A stretch of 34,717 bases of DNA from RGIG5612 sp045616165 (GTDB lineage: Bacteria > Bacillota > Clostridia > Lachnospirales > Lachnospiraceae). The number at the start of each line of letters is the position of its first letter. Positions within the stretch are counted from its first letter, which is position 1. The notes below the pieces were generated by a model. It saw only the letters and a list, made by a program, of their open reading frames with translations, was not told the origin of the DNA and did no database searches. Below, piece by piece: positions 1-7,992 of the stretch. The stretch lies in assembly GCA_045616165.1 (NCBI GenBank), contig JAZLGF010000031.1, positions 1 through 34,717 on the forward strand. The letters run 5' to 3'. Position numbers and translations under genes: made by a program.

Positions 1-697
1 CCATTAAAAGCAGTACCGGAACAACCTTTAACAGGGTTTTCCATCTAACTTTCCACGGAGCCCTTGGTCCCTTCGGGCCATACTCCGGATGAATCTTGCA
101 AAGCACCCATATAAGTATGCAGTACAATATAACCTGTATAATACCTACGAAAATACCTGACATAAATAATTTGCTGATGTCATTTTCGGTAAGAATACCA
201 TACATCATAAATCCTGTGCTTGGTGGGATAAGTAAAGCTAGTGGTGCACCAGCAGCGGTACATCCACAAGCGAATGTTTCTTCGTAATTACTTTTTTCCA
301 TCTCTGGAAGAGCGATACGGCTCATAATCATAACGCCTGTATTTGCGCTACCGCAAATAGCTCCTAAGAAACCACATGCAACAACTGTAGCAGAAGCAAG
401 ACCGCCTCTAAATCTTCCGAGCCATGCTCTAACAGCTGCATATAAATCAAATCCCATTGTTGTTTCCGCTATAACCGAACCCATCAAAGTGAACATCGGA
501 ATAACGGTGAATGCATAAGCATTTAAGTTATTAAACGGAGCTGTACCAAGTACTGTCATAGCTACGTTGAATCCTCTTATAACCCAAAGGCCAACAAAAC
601 CTACGATAGCAAGTGCTGCTCCAACCCACATTTTCAATGCAAGTAAAACTAATAATAAGGCAATACCAATGATGCCTACAATTACGTTAAAACTCAT
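1..697 (-). CDS. TRAP transporter large permease, DctM family (partial)
   Basis: This is the membrane subunit that carries the substrate in a tripartite ATP-independent periplasmic (TRAP) transporter, which takes up carboxylate-like compounds using an ion gradient. The 232 visible residues start MSFNVIVGIIG and are nearly all hydrophobic, with several membrane segments and the family's small-residue motif GAICGSANTG followed by AAGAPLALLIPPS. The gene runs off the left edge, so roughly half of the usual ~430 residues is missing. Its ATG at 697 overlaps the TGA of the small permease gene (ATGA), showing translational coupling. The solute-binding protein DctP is not visible and probably lies beyond the window. 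The family assignment is firm; the substrate is unknown. Confidence 0.9.
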   Translation of the reverse strand, partial: MSFNVIVGIIGIALLLVLLALKMWVGAALAIVGFVGLWVIRGFNVAMTVLGTAPFNNLNAYAFTVIPMFTLMGSVIAETTMGFDLYAAVRAWLGRFRGGLASATVVACGFLGAICGSANTGVMIMSRIALPEMEKSNYEETFACGCTAAGAPLALLIPPSTGFMMYGILTENDISKLFMSGIFVGIIQVILYCILIWVLCKIHPEYGPKGPRAPWKVRWKTLLKVVPVLLLM

Positions 698-1326
698 TTG
701 TTGTCGCCCTCCTTTACCTCACTAGCTAAAGGATTGACATTGCCATTTGCACCTTCTTCTTTCTTTGGTAATCTACCAATGATACTCATACCATATTTAC
801 CAAAAGCGAATTCCCAATCAACTGATCCAAGTTGATTTTCCTCGTTTACATTGCCATGTTTAGCAAGAACCATAATCTTTCTAATGATTGTCATAATAAC
901 AACTAAAGCGGCAACAGCATAACTTACTCCAAAAAGGAACAAAAATGGCCACTGTGGAAAATCAATAGCAGTCCATATAACATTACGTTCCATGCTACGC
1001 GTTCCTTGAATGAATTGTTGATATGCAATAAGCACAATCATGACTAAAGAAACTATTAGAATAATAACTTCAAGAATTAATTGCGCTTTTGGTTTGAAGC
1101 GTTTAGTTAACATGTTAATGTCAACCATACTTCCTGTCATGATAGAAGCACCAAGAGAAGTCATGCAACTTACAAGCAATACTTGAGCCCATTCTGCACC
1201 ACCTTGAATCGGTGCTTTGAAAATTATTCTCGACAAAACATCAGCTGTAATAAGCAGTGCCATAATTGCCAATAGGGCCATGCATATGTAAGAGCAAATG
1301 AGTCCAATAATTCGAACTACTTTCAT
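694..1326 (-). CDS. TRAP transporter small permease, DctQ family
   Basis: This is the small membrane subunit that pairs with DctM in TRAP uptake systems. The 210-residue protein has four membrane segments, at about residues 5-30, 42-60, 85-105 and 127-148, as in the DctQ family. A charged tail of about 60 residues is longer than usual. The start is preceded by a good ribosome site (AAGGAGAGG). It is the first gene of the transporter operon and overlaps dctM by four bases. The promoter upstream resembles that of the FAD oxidoreductase at 2302-3783, suggesting that the transporter feeds that enzyme. Confidence 0.88.
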   Translation of the reverse strand: MKVVRIIGLICSYICMALLAIMALLITADVLSRIIFKAPIQGGAEWAQVLLVSCMTSLGASIMTGSMVDINMLTKRFKPKAQLILEVIILIVSLVMIVLIAYQQFIQGTRSMERNVIWTAIDFPQWPFLFLFGVSYAVAALVVIMTIIRKIMVLAKHGNVNEENQLGSVDWEFAFGKYGMSIIGRLPKKEEGANGNVNPLASEVKEGDNK

Positions 1327-1344
1327 ATCTTTCCTCTCCTTAAA

Positions 1345-1381
1345 ATATATGTATCCATCTTGTATTTATAGATACATATAT
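1345..1381. repeat. 11-bp inverted repeat at the TRAP operon start site
   Basis: ATATATGTATC (1345-1355) and its exact complement (1371-1381) flank a 15-nt centre. The right arm overlaps the -10 box of the transporter promoter. It could be an operator or an mRNA-leader hairpin. The 15-mer TTGTATTTATAGATA at 1360-1374 recurs, inverted, at 3812-3826 in front of the FAD oxidoreductase. Confidence 0.55.
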
Positions 1382-1410
1382 GATAAACTCTTGGGTAGGA
1401 CAAGGTTCAA
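1380..1410 (-). promoter_or_regulatory. MerR-type promoter of the TRAP operon
   Basis: The minus strand reads TTGAAC (1405-1410), a 19-bp spacer, then TATCAT (1380-1385). The over-long spacer, containing an imperfect CTTG-N7-CAAG dyad, is the hallmark of promoters activated by MerR-family proteins. A MerR-type gene starts 35 bp away on the other strand. Counting bases, 22 of 31 positions match the promoter at 3840-3870. Confidence 0.72.
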
Positions 1411-1444
1411 ATGTAAAAATAGCAAATAAATGGGGTGAATTTTT

Positions 1445-2287
1445 GTGAAAAATGAACAAGACTCAAAAAATTTCTCTATAAGCGCTTTTGCCAATGCATG
1501 TGGCACTACTAAGGACACTTTATATCACTACGAAAATCAAGGTGTCTTAGTTCCTAGTATCGACGAAAAAAATCATTATAGATATTACAGTGCTGAGGAT
1601 TTTCATCGTTTTCAGTTTATTGCACATCTTAGAAGAATGGGCTTTTCTTTATCAGAAATTCGTGAATGCTTAAAGAAGCATAATGTTTCCTCATACGTAG
1701 ATTTGCTTAGCCTTTGCCAGGATAAAGCTAAAGAAGAAATTTATAATGCTGAGCGCCAATTTGATATTGCATCAAAGGCAAAATTAGCTGTTACAAAATT
1801 TTCTAATATTTCTTTCGAAACCCCTAAGGTTGAATATTCTGATGCTGAGTACTTCCGCTCTGATGAATTTTGTGGAAAGTTTGATTCTCTAGACGGTTTA
1901 TCACAAATAGGAAAACACTTAGCAACCGCTTTTAATATGTCTGATACTACTAGCAATATTGCTGTTTTTAAGATTTCTAATGATTCATTAAATAGCTCTA
2001 CTCCACAGCAGCTTGAAATAATGGTTCAAACATCTGAACCGGAAAATGTTAACCCGAATAATCTTCATAAAAAAGAAGCAGGTCTATATTTGCACATGCT
2101 TTTTAATCTTGATCTTATGTCATCAACAGATAAAGAGCGCGAACGTTGCTATAAAAAAATGGTAAACTATGCTTTAGAACATAACTATAAAATCACTAGC
2201 GACCTTTATTGTTACGACCATATCGGTAGCTTCTTAACCGACAAAAAAAACGAATTCCTTTCGGAATTCGTTTTCGGAATTATTTAA
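1445..2287 (+). CDS. MerR-family transcriptional regulator
   Basis: This 280-residue regulator has an N-terminal MerR winged-helix domain at about residues 10-80. Its signature segments are TTKDTLYHYENQGVL, a YRYYSAEDF wing and a GFSLSEIRECL helix. A coiled-coil linker follows, then a C-terminal region of about 150 residues that resembles a GyrI-like effector domain only loosely. The start is GTG at 1445, behind a GGGGTG ribosome site. It is transcribed divergently from the TRAP operon, and both that operon and the FAD oxidoreductase have 19-bp-spacer promoters, so it probably activates both in response to their substrate. The last codons contain a terminator hairpin that serves the gene coming from the other side. 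The effector is unknown. Confidence 0.88.
   Translation: MKNEQDSKNFSISAFANACGTTKDTLYHYENQGVLVPSIDEKNHYRYYSAEDFHRFQFIAHLRRMGFSLSEIRECLKKHNVSSYVDLLSLCQDKAKEEIYNAERQFDIASKAKLAVTKFSNISFETPKVEYSDAEYFRSDEFCGKFDSLDGLSQIGKHLATAFNMSDTTSNIAVFKISNDSLNSSTPQQLEIMVQTSEPENVNPNNLHKKEAGLYLHMLFNLDLMSSTDKERERCYKKMVNYALEHNYKITSDLYCYDHIGSFLTDKKNEFLSEFVFGII
2243..2274 (-). terminator. Terminator of the FAD oxidoreductase gene, inside the merR-type 3' coding end
   Basis: A 12-bp perfect stem (2247-2258 with 2263-2270 and the following TTTT) closes a TTTC loop. On the minus strand it is followed by eight U residues, an ideal rho-independent terminator for the gene ending at 2302. The plus-strand T run is only four bases. 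The whole structure lies within the last codons of the regulator, before its stop at 2285. Confidence 0.85.
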
Positions 2288-2301
2288 TTTAATTGGCTAA
2301 A

Positions 2302-3783
2302 TTACGGTTGTCTATATTTCATAAAGTCTTCCGGATTTTCTTTAGCCATCTTTGCAAGCTGAGTATATAAACCGTACTCATTAGCTTCTACGACTTCAGT
2401 ATAGATAGGGTCTACGTCTTTTCTTCTTGGAAGAGGAACGTCTTGCTCAACTAAAATATCCTGAACACGTTTAATATCAACATCTTTCGTTGTTGTACCC
2501 TGATCAACTGCTACTGCAGCTGCAACGCCTGCTGCCTGACCAGTACCTACACACTGTGGAATAAGTGAAACCCAGTCAAATGCAACTTCGTCTGATGAAA
2601 CATGACGACCTGGGCAAAGAAGATTATCAACTTTCTTTGGAACCATAATTCTGTAAGGAAGCTCAACTGGTGCTGAATCATTGATTCTGCAGATTGTGCT
2701 ATGCCATGCAATAACATCATCAAACTCTCTATGCATTGCGTAATCCATAGGTGTTAAAACATATTCACCCTCTAATCTTCTTGAGCAACGTACACCAAGT
2801 TGTGGGGCGATGTCATAAAGGAATGCATTTTCGTAACCTTCAGCGTTTTCTCTCATGAAATCAATGATGTCTCTGATTTTATCTCTAATCATCATTTCTG
2901 AGCGTGTAAGATCAGTAACTTTAATACAATCCATTGGTTTAAGCCAATTGTTAAACCATACTACATCATTACGCTCTGATGGAAGTGGCATAATACCATT
3001 ACCCTGAGTGAATTTTTGAAGACCACCCATGATTTTTCCAAAAGCTTCTGGATGTTCCATGTTGTATCTGAAATATTTTTCATGGTCTACGCCACCAACA
3101 CGGAATACCATTGCAGTACTAGTATTTCTTGTATCATTATCTTTTGTTGTTGAAAATGGTGCGCCAGTTTGAGAGAAGATATCTCCATCACCTGTAGCAT
3201 CAATAACAACTTTAGCCATAATAGCTTTACGTCCTTCTTTACTTTCGAAAACAACACCTTTAATTGCGCTTCCTTCCATAATCGGTCTACAAGCCCATGA
3301 ATGGCAATAAACTCTAATCTTTGAACTTTCTTCAAGAAGCATTTTATCCATTTCAATTTTGAGTTGGTTTGGCTCAAAATATACAGAACGAACTACTCTT
3401 TTTGGAGAATCCGGACAACTGCTTGTGCAGTCCCAAATAGGAGCCCATTTATAAAGTTTATCTTTATCTTCGCTACCATATTCATCTGCTTCTGGACCTA
3501 AATGAGCGCCTTTAACTTTTGAAAGACGTGTAAACCATTCTTCCTGAAGTCCGCGTACATATTGAACATTTTTATATGAAAGGTGAGGAACCATGATTAC
3601 ATAACCACCAGTTGCGTCTCCACCCATATAACCATAACGCTCAAGTAAAATGATGTTTTTAGCACCAGCTCTTGCAGCTGCAACAGCTGCTGAATGGCCT
3701 GCTGCTCCACCACCACATACAAGTATGTCGCACTCATCAAAGATTTCTATGCTTCTGGCTTCTTCATTAAAAACCTTATTCAT
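2302..3783 (-). CDS. FAD-dependent oxidoreductase (FAD_oxidored family)
   Basis: This is a flavoprotein of 493 residues. An N-terminal Rossmann motif (CGGGAAGHSAA, residues 23-33) ends in an acidic LLER at 47-50, which binds the FAD ribose. A second FAD contact, VIDATGDGD, lies near residue 195, and the C-terminal LLCPGRHVSSDEVAF and CVGTGQAAGVAAA motifs are typical of this family. No signal peptide is seen, so it is cytosolic. The ribosome site TAGGAGG precedes the ATG. Its promoter matches that of the TRAP transporter, so it probably oxidises or reduces the imported carboxylate. The family is broad and the substrate cannot be read from the sequence. Confidence 0.85.
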   Translation of the reverse strand: MNKVFNEEARSIEIFDECDILVCGGGAAGHSAAVAAARAGAKNIILLERYGYMGGDATGGYVIMVPHLSYKNVQYVRGLQEEWFTRLSKVKGAHLGPEADEYGSEDKDKLYKWAPIWDCTSSCPDSPKRVVRSVYFEPNQLKIEMDKMLLEESSKIRVYCHSWACRPIMEGSAIKGVVFESKEGRKAIMAKVVIDATGDGDIFSQTGAPFSTTKDNDTRNTSTAMVFRVGGVDHEKYFRYNMEHPEAFGKIMGGLQKFTQGNGIMPLPSERNDVVWFNNWLKPMDCIKVTDLTRSEMMIRDKIRDIIDFMRENAEGYENAFLYDIAPQLGVRCSRRLEGEYVLTPMDYAMHREFDDVIAWHSTICRINDSAPVELPYRIMVPKKVDNLLCPGRHVSSDEVAFDWVSLIPQCVGTGQAAGVAAAVAVDQGTTTKDVDIKRVQDILVEQDVPLPRRKDVDPIYTEVVEANEYGLYTQLAKMAKENPEDFMKYRQP

Positions 3784-3839
3784 ATTAATCCTCCTACAAA
3801 TTTTGCAATTTTATCTATAAATACAAAAATTCAAATGTT

Positions 3840-3870
3840 ATTGTAAAGTCTTGGGTAAGTCCAAAGTCAA
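3840..3870 (-). promoter_or_regulatory. MerR-type promoter of the FAD oxidoreductase gene
   Basis: The minus strand reads TTGACT (3865-3870), a 19-bp spacer, then TACAAT (3840-3845). The spacer core TTACCCAAGA and the layout match the promoter at 1380-1410. The 3784-4010 gap holds this promoter, the 15-mer shared with the TRAP leader (3812-3826), and the rsmE promoter. Confidence 0.75.
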
Positions 3871-3972
3871 ATACTATTTTGCTAAAAATTGTTGAATTTA
3901 TTTGTGAAAAAGGTCCAAAAATGTTTTTTTAATTAATTAGTGATTTTTAATTGTCTGTTTTGGAAAAGTTTA

Positions 3973-4002
3973 TTGTTATTAGTTCTTGTAAAATGTTATA
4001 CT
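3973..4002 (+). promoter_or_regulatory. rsmE promoter, probably giving a leaderless mRNA
   Basis: TTGTTA (3973-3978) and TATACT (3997-4002) are 18 bp apart. The ATG at 4011 lies only eight bases past the -10 box and has no Shine-Dalgarno sequence, so transcription should begin at or within two bases of the start codon. Confidence 0.6.
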
Positions 4003-4010
4003 CTTAAATT

Positions 4011-4757
4011 ATGAAACACTTTTTTACATGTCCAGAAAATATTATAGAAAAAGATGGCAAGACCTTCGCCTTGATCGAAGGTAGCGATGTTAATCATGCT
4101 AAAAACGTGCTGCGCATGAAAGAAGCAGATGAACTATTAGTTAGTGACGGTAGCGGAAATGATTACATATGTAAGGTCACCTCTATTTCTGATGACGATA
4201 TTATGTGTGAAGTTGTTACTAAAAAAGCTTCCAGCGCCGAGCTTGAATCTAAAATTTATCTTTTTCAAGGGCTACCAAAGGCTGATAAGTTTGAGCATAT
4301 AATTCAAAAAAGTGTTGAACTCGGCGTTTACGAAATTATTCCAGTTGCGCTATCTAGAAGCGTTGTGAAATATGACGACAAAAAATCTAAATCAAAGATT
4401 GAACGCTGGCAAAAAATTGCTGAAAGCGCAGCAAAGCAAAGCCAACGTGGAATTATTCCTAATGTATGTGATGTAGTGTCTTTAGACAATGCGCTTTTGA
4501 TGGCAAAAGATATTGATGTAAAGCTTATTCCATATGAAAATTTCACTGATATTAAATCAACCAAAGAAATCTTAAATAATATTAAACCTGGAAATTCTAT
4601 TGCGATTATAGTTGGCCCTGAAGGTGGCCTTTCTGAAGAAGAAGTCCGTAAAGCAAATGAGGCAGGTTTCCAAAGTATTTCCTTAGGTTCAAGAATCCTA
4701 AGAACTGAAACCGCCCCACTCATGCTTCTTTCTGTATTATCTTTTAATCTTGAATGA
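4011..4757 (+). CDS. rsmE: 16S rRNA (uracil-1498-N3)-methyltransferase RsmE
   Basis: RsmE methylates U1498 of 16S rRNA in the assembled 30S subunit using SAM. The 248-residue protein has the usual length, an N-terminal PUA-like domain (about 1-70) and a C-terminal SPOUT knot with IIVGPEGGLSEEE at about 199-211 and LGSRILRTETAPL at 225-237. In Firmicutes rsmE usually follows prmA. Here it is about 3.7 kb away and on the opposite strand, behind its own promoter, so a rearrangement or insertion has separated the pair. It converges with the gene at 4762, leaving only four bases between stop codons. Confidence 0.95.
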   Translation: MKHFFTCPENIIEKDGKTFALIEGSDVNHAKNVLRMKEADELLVSDGSGNDYICKVTSISDDDIMCEVVTKKASSAELESKIYLFQGLPKADKFEHIIQKSVELGVYEIIPVALSRSVVKYDDKKSKSKIERWQKIAESAAKQSQRGIIPNVCDVVSLDNALLMAKDIDVKLIPYENFTDIKSTKEILNNIKPGNSIAIIVGPEGGLSEEEVRKANEAGFQSISLGSRILRTETAPLMLLSVLSFNLE

Positions 4758-4761
4758 TTTT

Positions 4762-5373
4762 TTAGTATGCAGATGCTTCTATAATTGTGAATGTAGCATT
4801 TTGCAGTGCAGTCGCAACATCAGAAGTAACCAACGTAAATGCATCGCAATTTATTGTTTGATTAGGAGCAACATCATTCGCATATATAGAATCTGTCTCT
4901 ATTCGTGTTCCATTTGGATCTAATGCTTCTATTGTTATGCTATATGACATTCTTTCTTCACCAATATTTGTAACTGTTACATTCAGTTTGCTTTCCGGAA
5001 GCCCGTACTGGTCAACTGAATAAGTGAATGCACCAATTTCAACTTTAACATCTTCTGCTAAAACATCTTCCGTTTTATTTCCTATAGTTTTATCAATATT
5101 TTCTACAGCTTCGTCTATTGCTTTAGATACAGAGTTTTGCATAGCTATTGTAATAACGATTGCTAACACTCCCAAAATCAATGCGACTATTGGTAATGCT
5201 TTTGCTGATTTTGTTGCCAAAGCTATAATTCCAAATATTACTGCTATTCCTCCTAAGAAAAACGCTGCATTGTTAACGATTGGAATAAATGATAATGCAA
5301 TTGCTACAAGCGCCACTATAAAAGCTGCTATACCCCAACCATTTGATTTTTGTTTTACTTTCTTTTCTTCCAT
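4762..5373 (-). CDS. Membrane protein with DUF4190-like N-terminus and extracellular beta domain
   Basis: This is a 203-residue protein of unknown function. A lysine-rich start is followed by three hydrophobic segments (about 12-31, 36-53 and 60-78), resembling the small DUF4190-type membrane module. A C-terminal domain (about 105-203) is rich in beta-strand-like segments such as SKLNVTVTNIGEERMSYSITI and resembles the DUF4352-like Ig folds of surface lipoproteins. The first TM segments place this domain outside if their number is odd. A good ribosome site (AAAGGGG) precedes the ATG. It is separated by a terminator from the kinase gene group upstream, so it may be its own transcription unit. 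Confidence 0.7.
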   Translation of the reverse strand: MEEKKVKQKSNGWGIAAFIVALVAIALSFIPIVNNAAFFLGGIAVIFGIIALATKSAKALPIVALILGVLAIVITIAMQNSVSKAIDEAVENIDKTIGNKTEDVLAEDVKVEIGAFTYSVDQYGLPESKLNVTVTNIGEERMSYSITIEALDPNGTRIETDSIYANDVAPNQTINCDAFTLVTSDVATALQNATFTIIEASAY

Positions 5374-5419
5374 TTTGGTAACCCCTTTCTATGTGGTTTT
5401 TAAGTAAGTAAATGTTATC

Positions 5420-5447
5420 AAAAAAAATTAGTGGCTATTGCCACTAA
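5420..5447 (-). terminator. Terminator after the HTH/kinase genes
   Basis: TTAGTGGC (5428-5435), loop TATT and GCCACTAA (5440-5447) form a perfect 8-bp stem, followed on the minus strand by eight U residues. It ends the transcript of the gene whose stop codon is at 5505. Confidence 0.88.
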
Positions 5448-5504
5448 AACGGGGGTAGTGAGAAAGTATACCTATTTTGTTTCTAATTGAAAATTAATTA
5501 GAGA

Positions 5505-5969
5505 TTAATCCATTTCTGTTGAATTGCTTAATTCTTCAAAATTGTTTTCTTTTAGCAATTCATTAACCTTGAAAATATTATAAGTTTTAGAATTAAATGC
5601 TGAAATTAAAAGGGCATCTCTAGGAATTTTTGCATATAGCGGAGCCATTTTATAAAGTCTTAAAGCTTTTTGCGTTTCCACAAGCGTAAAACGTCCCGCA
5701 AAACAAAGTCTTAAAATATAGTCTCTTTGCTTTGTATGCTTTTCTTCCGAAATCAACTTATAGCCATACTTCTCTGAAAAATCTGCAGCAATAAATATTT
5801 CTTGTTGCGTTAAACCTTTTGATTTTATTGTTTTTCTCATAAAATCAGCAAAAGCTTTTTCACTACTAATCATGTTCGACTTTTGACTTTTCAAAAACTC
5901 TGAGATGTTTTCTGGCTTAGTCTTTTTTAATAAGTTGCCCAGAGCATCAGTGGTTTTTTCTTCTCCCAT
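5505..5969 (-). CDS. XRE-like helix-turn-helix protein paired with the Ser/Thr kinase
   Basis: This 154-residue protein carries a divergent helix-turn-helix region at about residues 40-125. Its order of motifs, FADFMRKTIKSKGLTQQE, then KYGYKL, QRDYILRLCFAGRFTLVETQKAL and APLYAKIPRDALLISAF, matches a Clostridia family of XRE-like proteins often found beside protein kinase genes. It starts eight bases after the kinase stop codon, so the two are co-transcribed, and a strong terminator follows. It may be a substrate or transcription partner of the kinase; that is inference. Recognition of the family is from memory of its motif pattern. Confidence 0.65.
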   Translation of the reverse strand: MGEEKTTDALGNLLKKTKPENISEFLKSQKSNMISSEKAFADFMRKTIKSKGLTQQEIFIAADFSEKYGYKLISEEKHTKQRDYILRLCFAGRFTLVETQKALRLYKMAPLYAKIPRDALLISAFNSKTYNIFKVNELLKENNFEELSNSTEMD

Positions 5970-5977
5970 TTTTCCTC

Positions 5978-7066
5978 CTACAATAAAATGTCTCGTAATA
6001 TTACAGATAATAACACTATCAAAAAAATCAAAAAACAGTCAATTAAAATAATCAATATTATTCTCAAGACTACATTCTTAATATCCGTGACATGAAGTTT
6101 CTTTTGTATATCCAAATAATTAGCCGAAAACAAAATGACTGCTATACATGAAAGCATAAACGATATTCTAGAAGACCATGTTTCTATCATTCCACTTGAA
6201 TTTGTAACTTCCATAGTAAATCCAAGTGCAAAAATCAATGCATATCCTATTGTCGAAAAAATAATGCTTACTGGATTTAATTTTCTAAATCCTGGTGGGA
6301 GCCATTTATAAAATTTTCTTTTAGTTTTCTCTGGTTTTATATTTTTTCTTGTTTTTTCGTAGCCTATCAGTTTTAGTAAAAGTTCTTTTGTGTTTTGATA
6401 TCTTTCATTTGGTTCTAACTTAGTACACTTACTTATTATCTCGCCAAGTTCTCCTACATAGGATTTCTCACCCGGGAATTTTCCTGTGAGCATAACATTC
6501 ATCAAAACTCCTATTGAATATATATCAGTCCTAATATCTGATGCTGAAAATCCATACTGCTCAGGCGCCGCATATCCCGCCGTTCCTATCAATTGAGTAT
6601 CTTGATATTTGTTTTCATCTTGTCTCTTTGCCGCATTCATGTCGAGCAAATTCACTTTCCCATTTTCGCTTATAATAATATTTGACGGTTTAATATCCCT
6701 ATGAATAATTGGCGGAACCGCCTGATGAAAACATTCTACAATAAGCAACAATTCTTTGATTATTCTTATCGTTTCTTCCTCATCCAATACACCTTCAGCC
6801 AACTTTTGACATAAATCCTGTCCTTCTATGTATTCCTCTACAACAAGCAAAACTTTCTGTTCATTTATTTCCTGTTCAAAATATTCAATTATCTTCGGCG
6901 TATTATTTATTAAATGATTTTTAAGATATTCATATACTTCCACATTATAGACTGTAAGAATTTTCCCAACAAAAAGTCCCTCGCCTTTTTTCAGCAAGTA
7001 AACTCCATGCTTTTCATTCAAAGCACTAAGAGTTATATAAGAAAATTGTTCAAAAATTTCAGTCAT
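5978..7066 (-). CDS. Membrane-anchored Hanks-type Ser/Thr protein kinase
   Basis: This is a eukaryotic-like kinase (about residues 10-235) followed by a basic linker and three membrane segments (about 265-284, 299-318 and 331-357). It has the ATP-binding lysine (FVGKIL, K35), the catalytic loop IHRDIKPSNII (D124, K126, N129), the GTAGYAAPEQYG activation segment and D181. The metal-binding DFG is replaced by DMN (142-144), keeping the essential aspartate, and the glycine-rich loop is weak. Activity is therefore plausible but may be reduced. No sensor domain is present outside the membrane. It forms a two-gene operon with the HTH protein. A TATAAT lies only six bases before the ATG, so the message is probably leaderless. 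Confidence 0.88.
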   Translation of the reverse strand: MTEIFEQFSYITLSALNEKHGVYLLKKGEGLFVGKILTVYNVEVYEYLKNHLINNTPKIIEYFEQEINEQKVLLVVEEYIEGQDLCQKLAEGVLDEEETIRIIKELLLIVECFHQAVPPIIHRDIKPSNIIISENGKVNLLDMNAAKRQDENKYQDTQLIGTAGYAAPEQYGFSASDIRTDIYSIGVLMNVMLTGKFPGEKSYVGELGEIISKCTKLEPNERYQNTKELLLKLIGYEKTRKNIKPEKTKRKFYKWLPPGFRKLNPVSIIFSTIGYALIFALGFTMEVTNSSGMIETWSSRISFMLSCIAVILFSANYLDIQKKLHVTDIKNVVLRIILIILIDCFLIFLIVLLSVILRDILL

Positions 7067-7072
7067 GCATTT

Positions 7073-7099
7073 ATTATATTACAAATCTTCCTAAATCAA
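7073..7099 (-). promoter_or_regulatory. Putative kinase promoter, leaderless
   Basis: A consensus TATAAT (7073-7078) stands six bases before the kinase ATG. The best -35 is TTGATT (7094-7099), with a short 15-bp spacer. No Shine-Dalgarno sequence is present between the -10 box and the start codon. Confidence 0.5.
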
Positions 7100-7137
7100 T
7101 AATCTATTTTGATTTGCACTTTATTTGGCTATACATG

Positions 7138-7971
7138 TCAAAGCAATAATTTATTTTGGATTGCGCTTTCAATATCTCTTACATCAATATTTCCATTAAT
7201 ATCATCAAATGTAATTATTAGGTTATCCCAAAGTGTTATTCCTTGCTCTTCATATTTTTTTAACTTCCAATCAAACTCATTTCGATAGTCTTCTCTAAAA
7301 CAGCAGCCCGCATGTTCCCAATAAAAAATTTTATTATCAATTCTCATTATTGAAAAATCCGGATAAACAATTTTGTTTCCTAACAGCAACGGAGCTTCGT
7401 ACTTAAATGCAATTTTATTTGCCAAAAGTTTTTCATAAATAAGCACCTCCGACTTACTCCTAACAAGTTGACCCGTTGATGTTCTATGTTTAAGGTATTC
7501 CGGATATTTTGGGTTTCCAACATATGGCTGATTAACCCAATCAAGAAGAATCTGCGCCTTCTCTGGATCCGCTGGCAGTGCATATCGTCCTTCCTTCTCA
7601 AACTCTAACATATTTTGAATTTGCAACGGCATCCTAGACATGACCTCATCAATAGTTGGTTCAACAAACTCTTCCGCCCCACGGAGCGCATCGATGTCCG
7701 TCTCGACAATCTTAAACATCTCCTGATAATACCTTTTCTTCGCCATCGTTTTTATAAGTTCTTCATCTTTCGTTATATAAGTTCGATTTTTTCGACCCCT
7801 CTTATCCTTCGTGTCGTATTCGATGTAGTATGCACAATATTCCTTTTCATTATGAATATATCCTTTTGAAAAAAGTGTTCCATGCGGATATGCTTTTATT
7901 TTCTTTATAATAATTTCTTTTTCTCTTAATAGTTTATTAAGCTGCGTTATTAATAGTGTATTATTAGTCAT
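7138..7971 (-). CDS. Hypothetical protein with PD-(D/E)XK-nuclease-like C-terminus
   Basis: This is a 277-residue protein. The start is placed at ATG 7971, with TAGGAG eight bases upstream; an in-frame TTG at 7989 would put that ribosome site inside the gene. The N-terminal half is charged and helical, with a basic segment at about 55-65. The C-terminal half has RSKSE (E175), then YPDF (D205) and YWEH (E219), the spacing of a PD-(D/E)XK core, though the lysine of the last motif is not in its usual place. A restriction-like or resolvase-like nuclease is possible but unproven. Four direct repeats lie immediately upstream. It may belong with the neighbouring kinase genes or be a separate selfish unit. 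Confidence 0.6.
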   Translation of the reverse strand: MTNNTLLITQLNKLLREKEIIIKKIKAYPHGTLFSKGYIHNEKEYCAYYIEYDTKDKRGRKNRTYITKDEELIKTMAKKRYYQEMFKIVETDIDALRGAEEFVEPTIDEVMSRMPLQIQNMLEFEKEGRYALPADPEKAQILLDWVNQPYVGNPKYPEYLKHRTSTGQLVRSKSEVLIYEKLLANKIAFKYEAPLLLGNKIVYPDFSIMRIDNKIFYWEHAGCCFREDYRNEFDWKLKKYEEQGITLWDNLIITFDDINGNIDVRDIESAIQNKLLL

Positions 7972-7992
7972 TTTGTTTCTCCTATTCAATTA

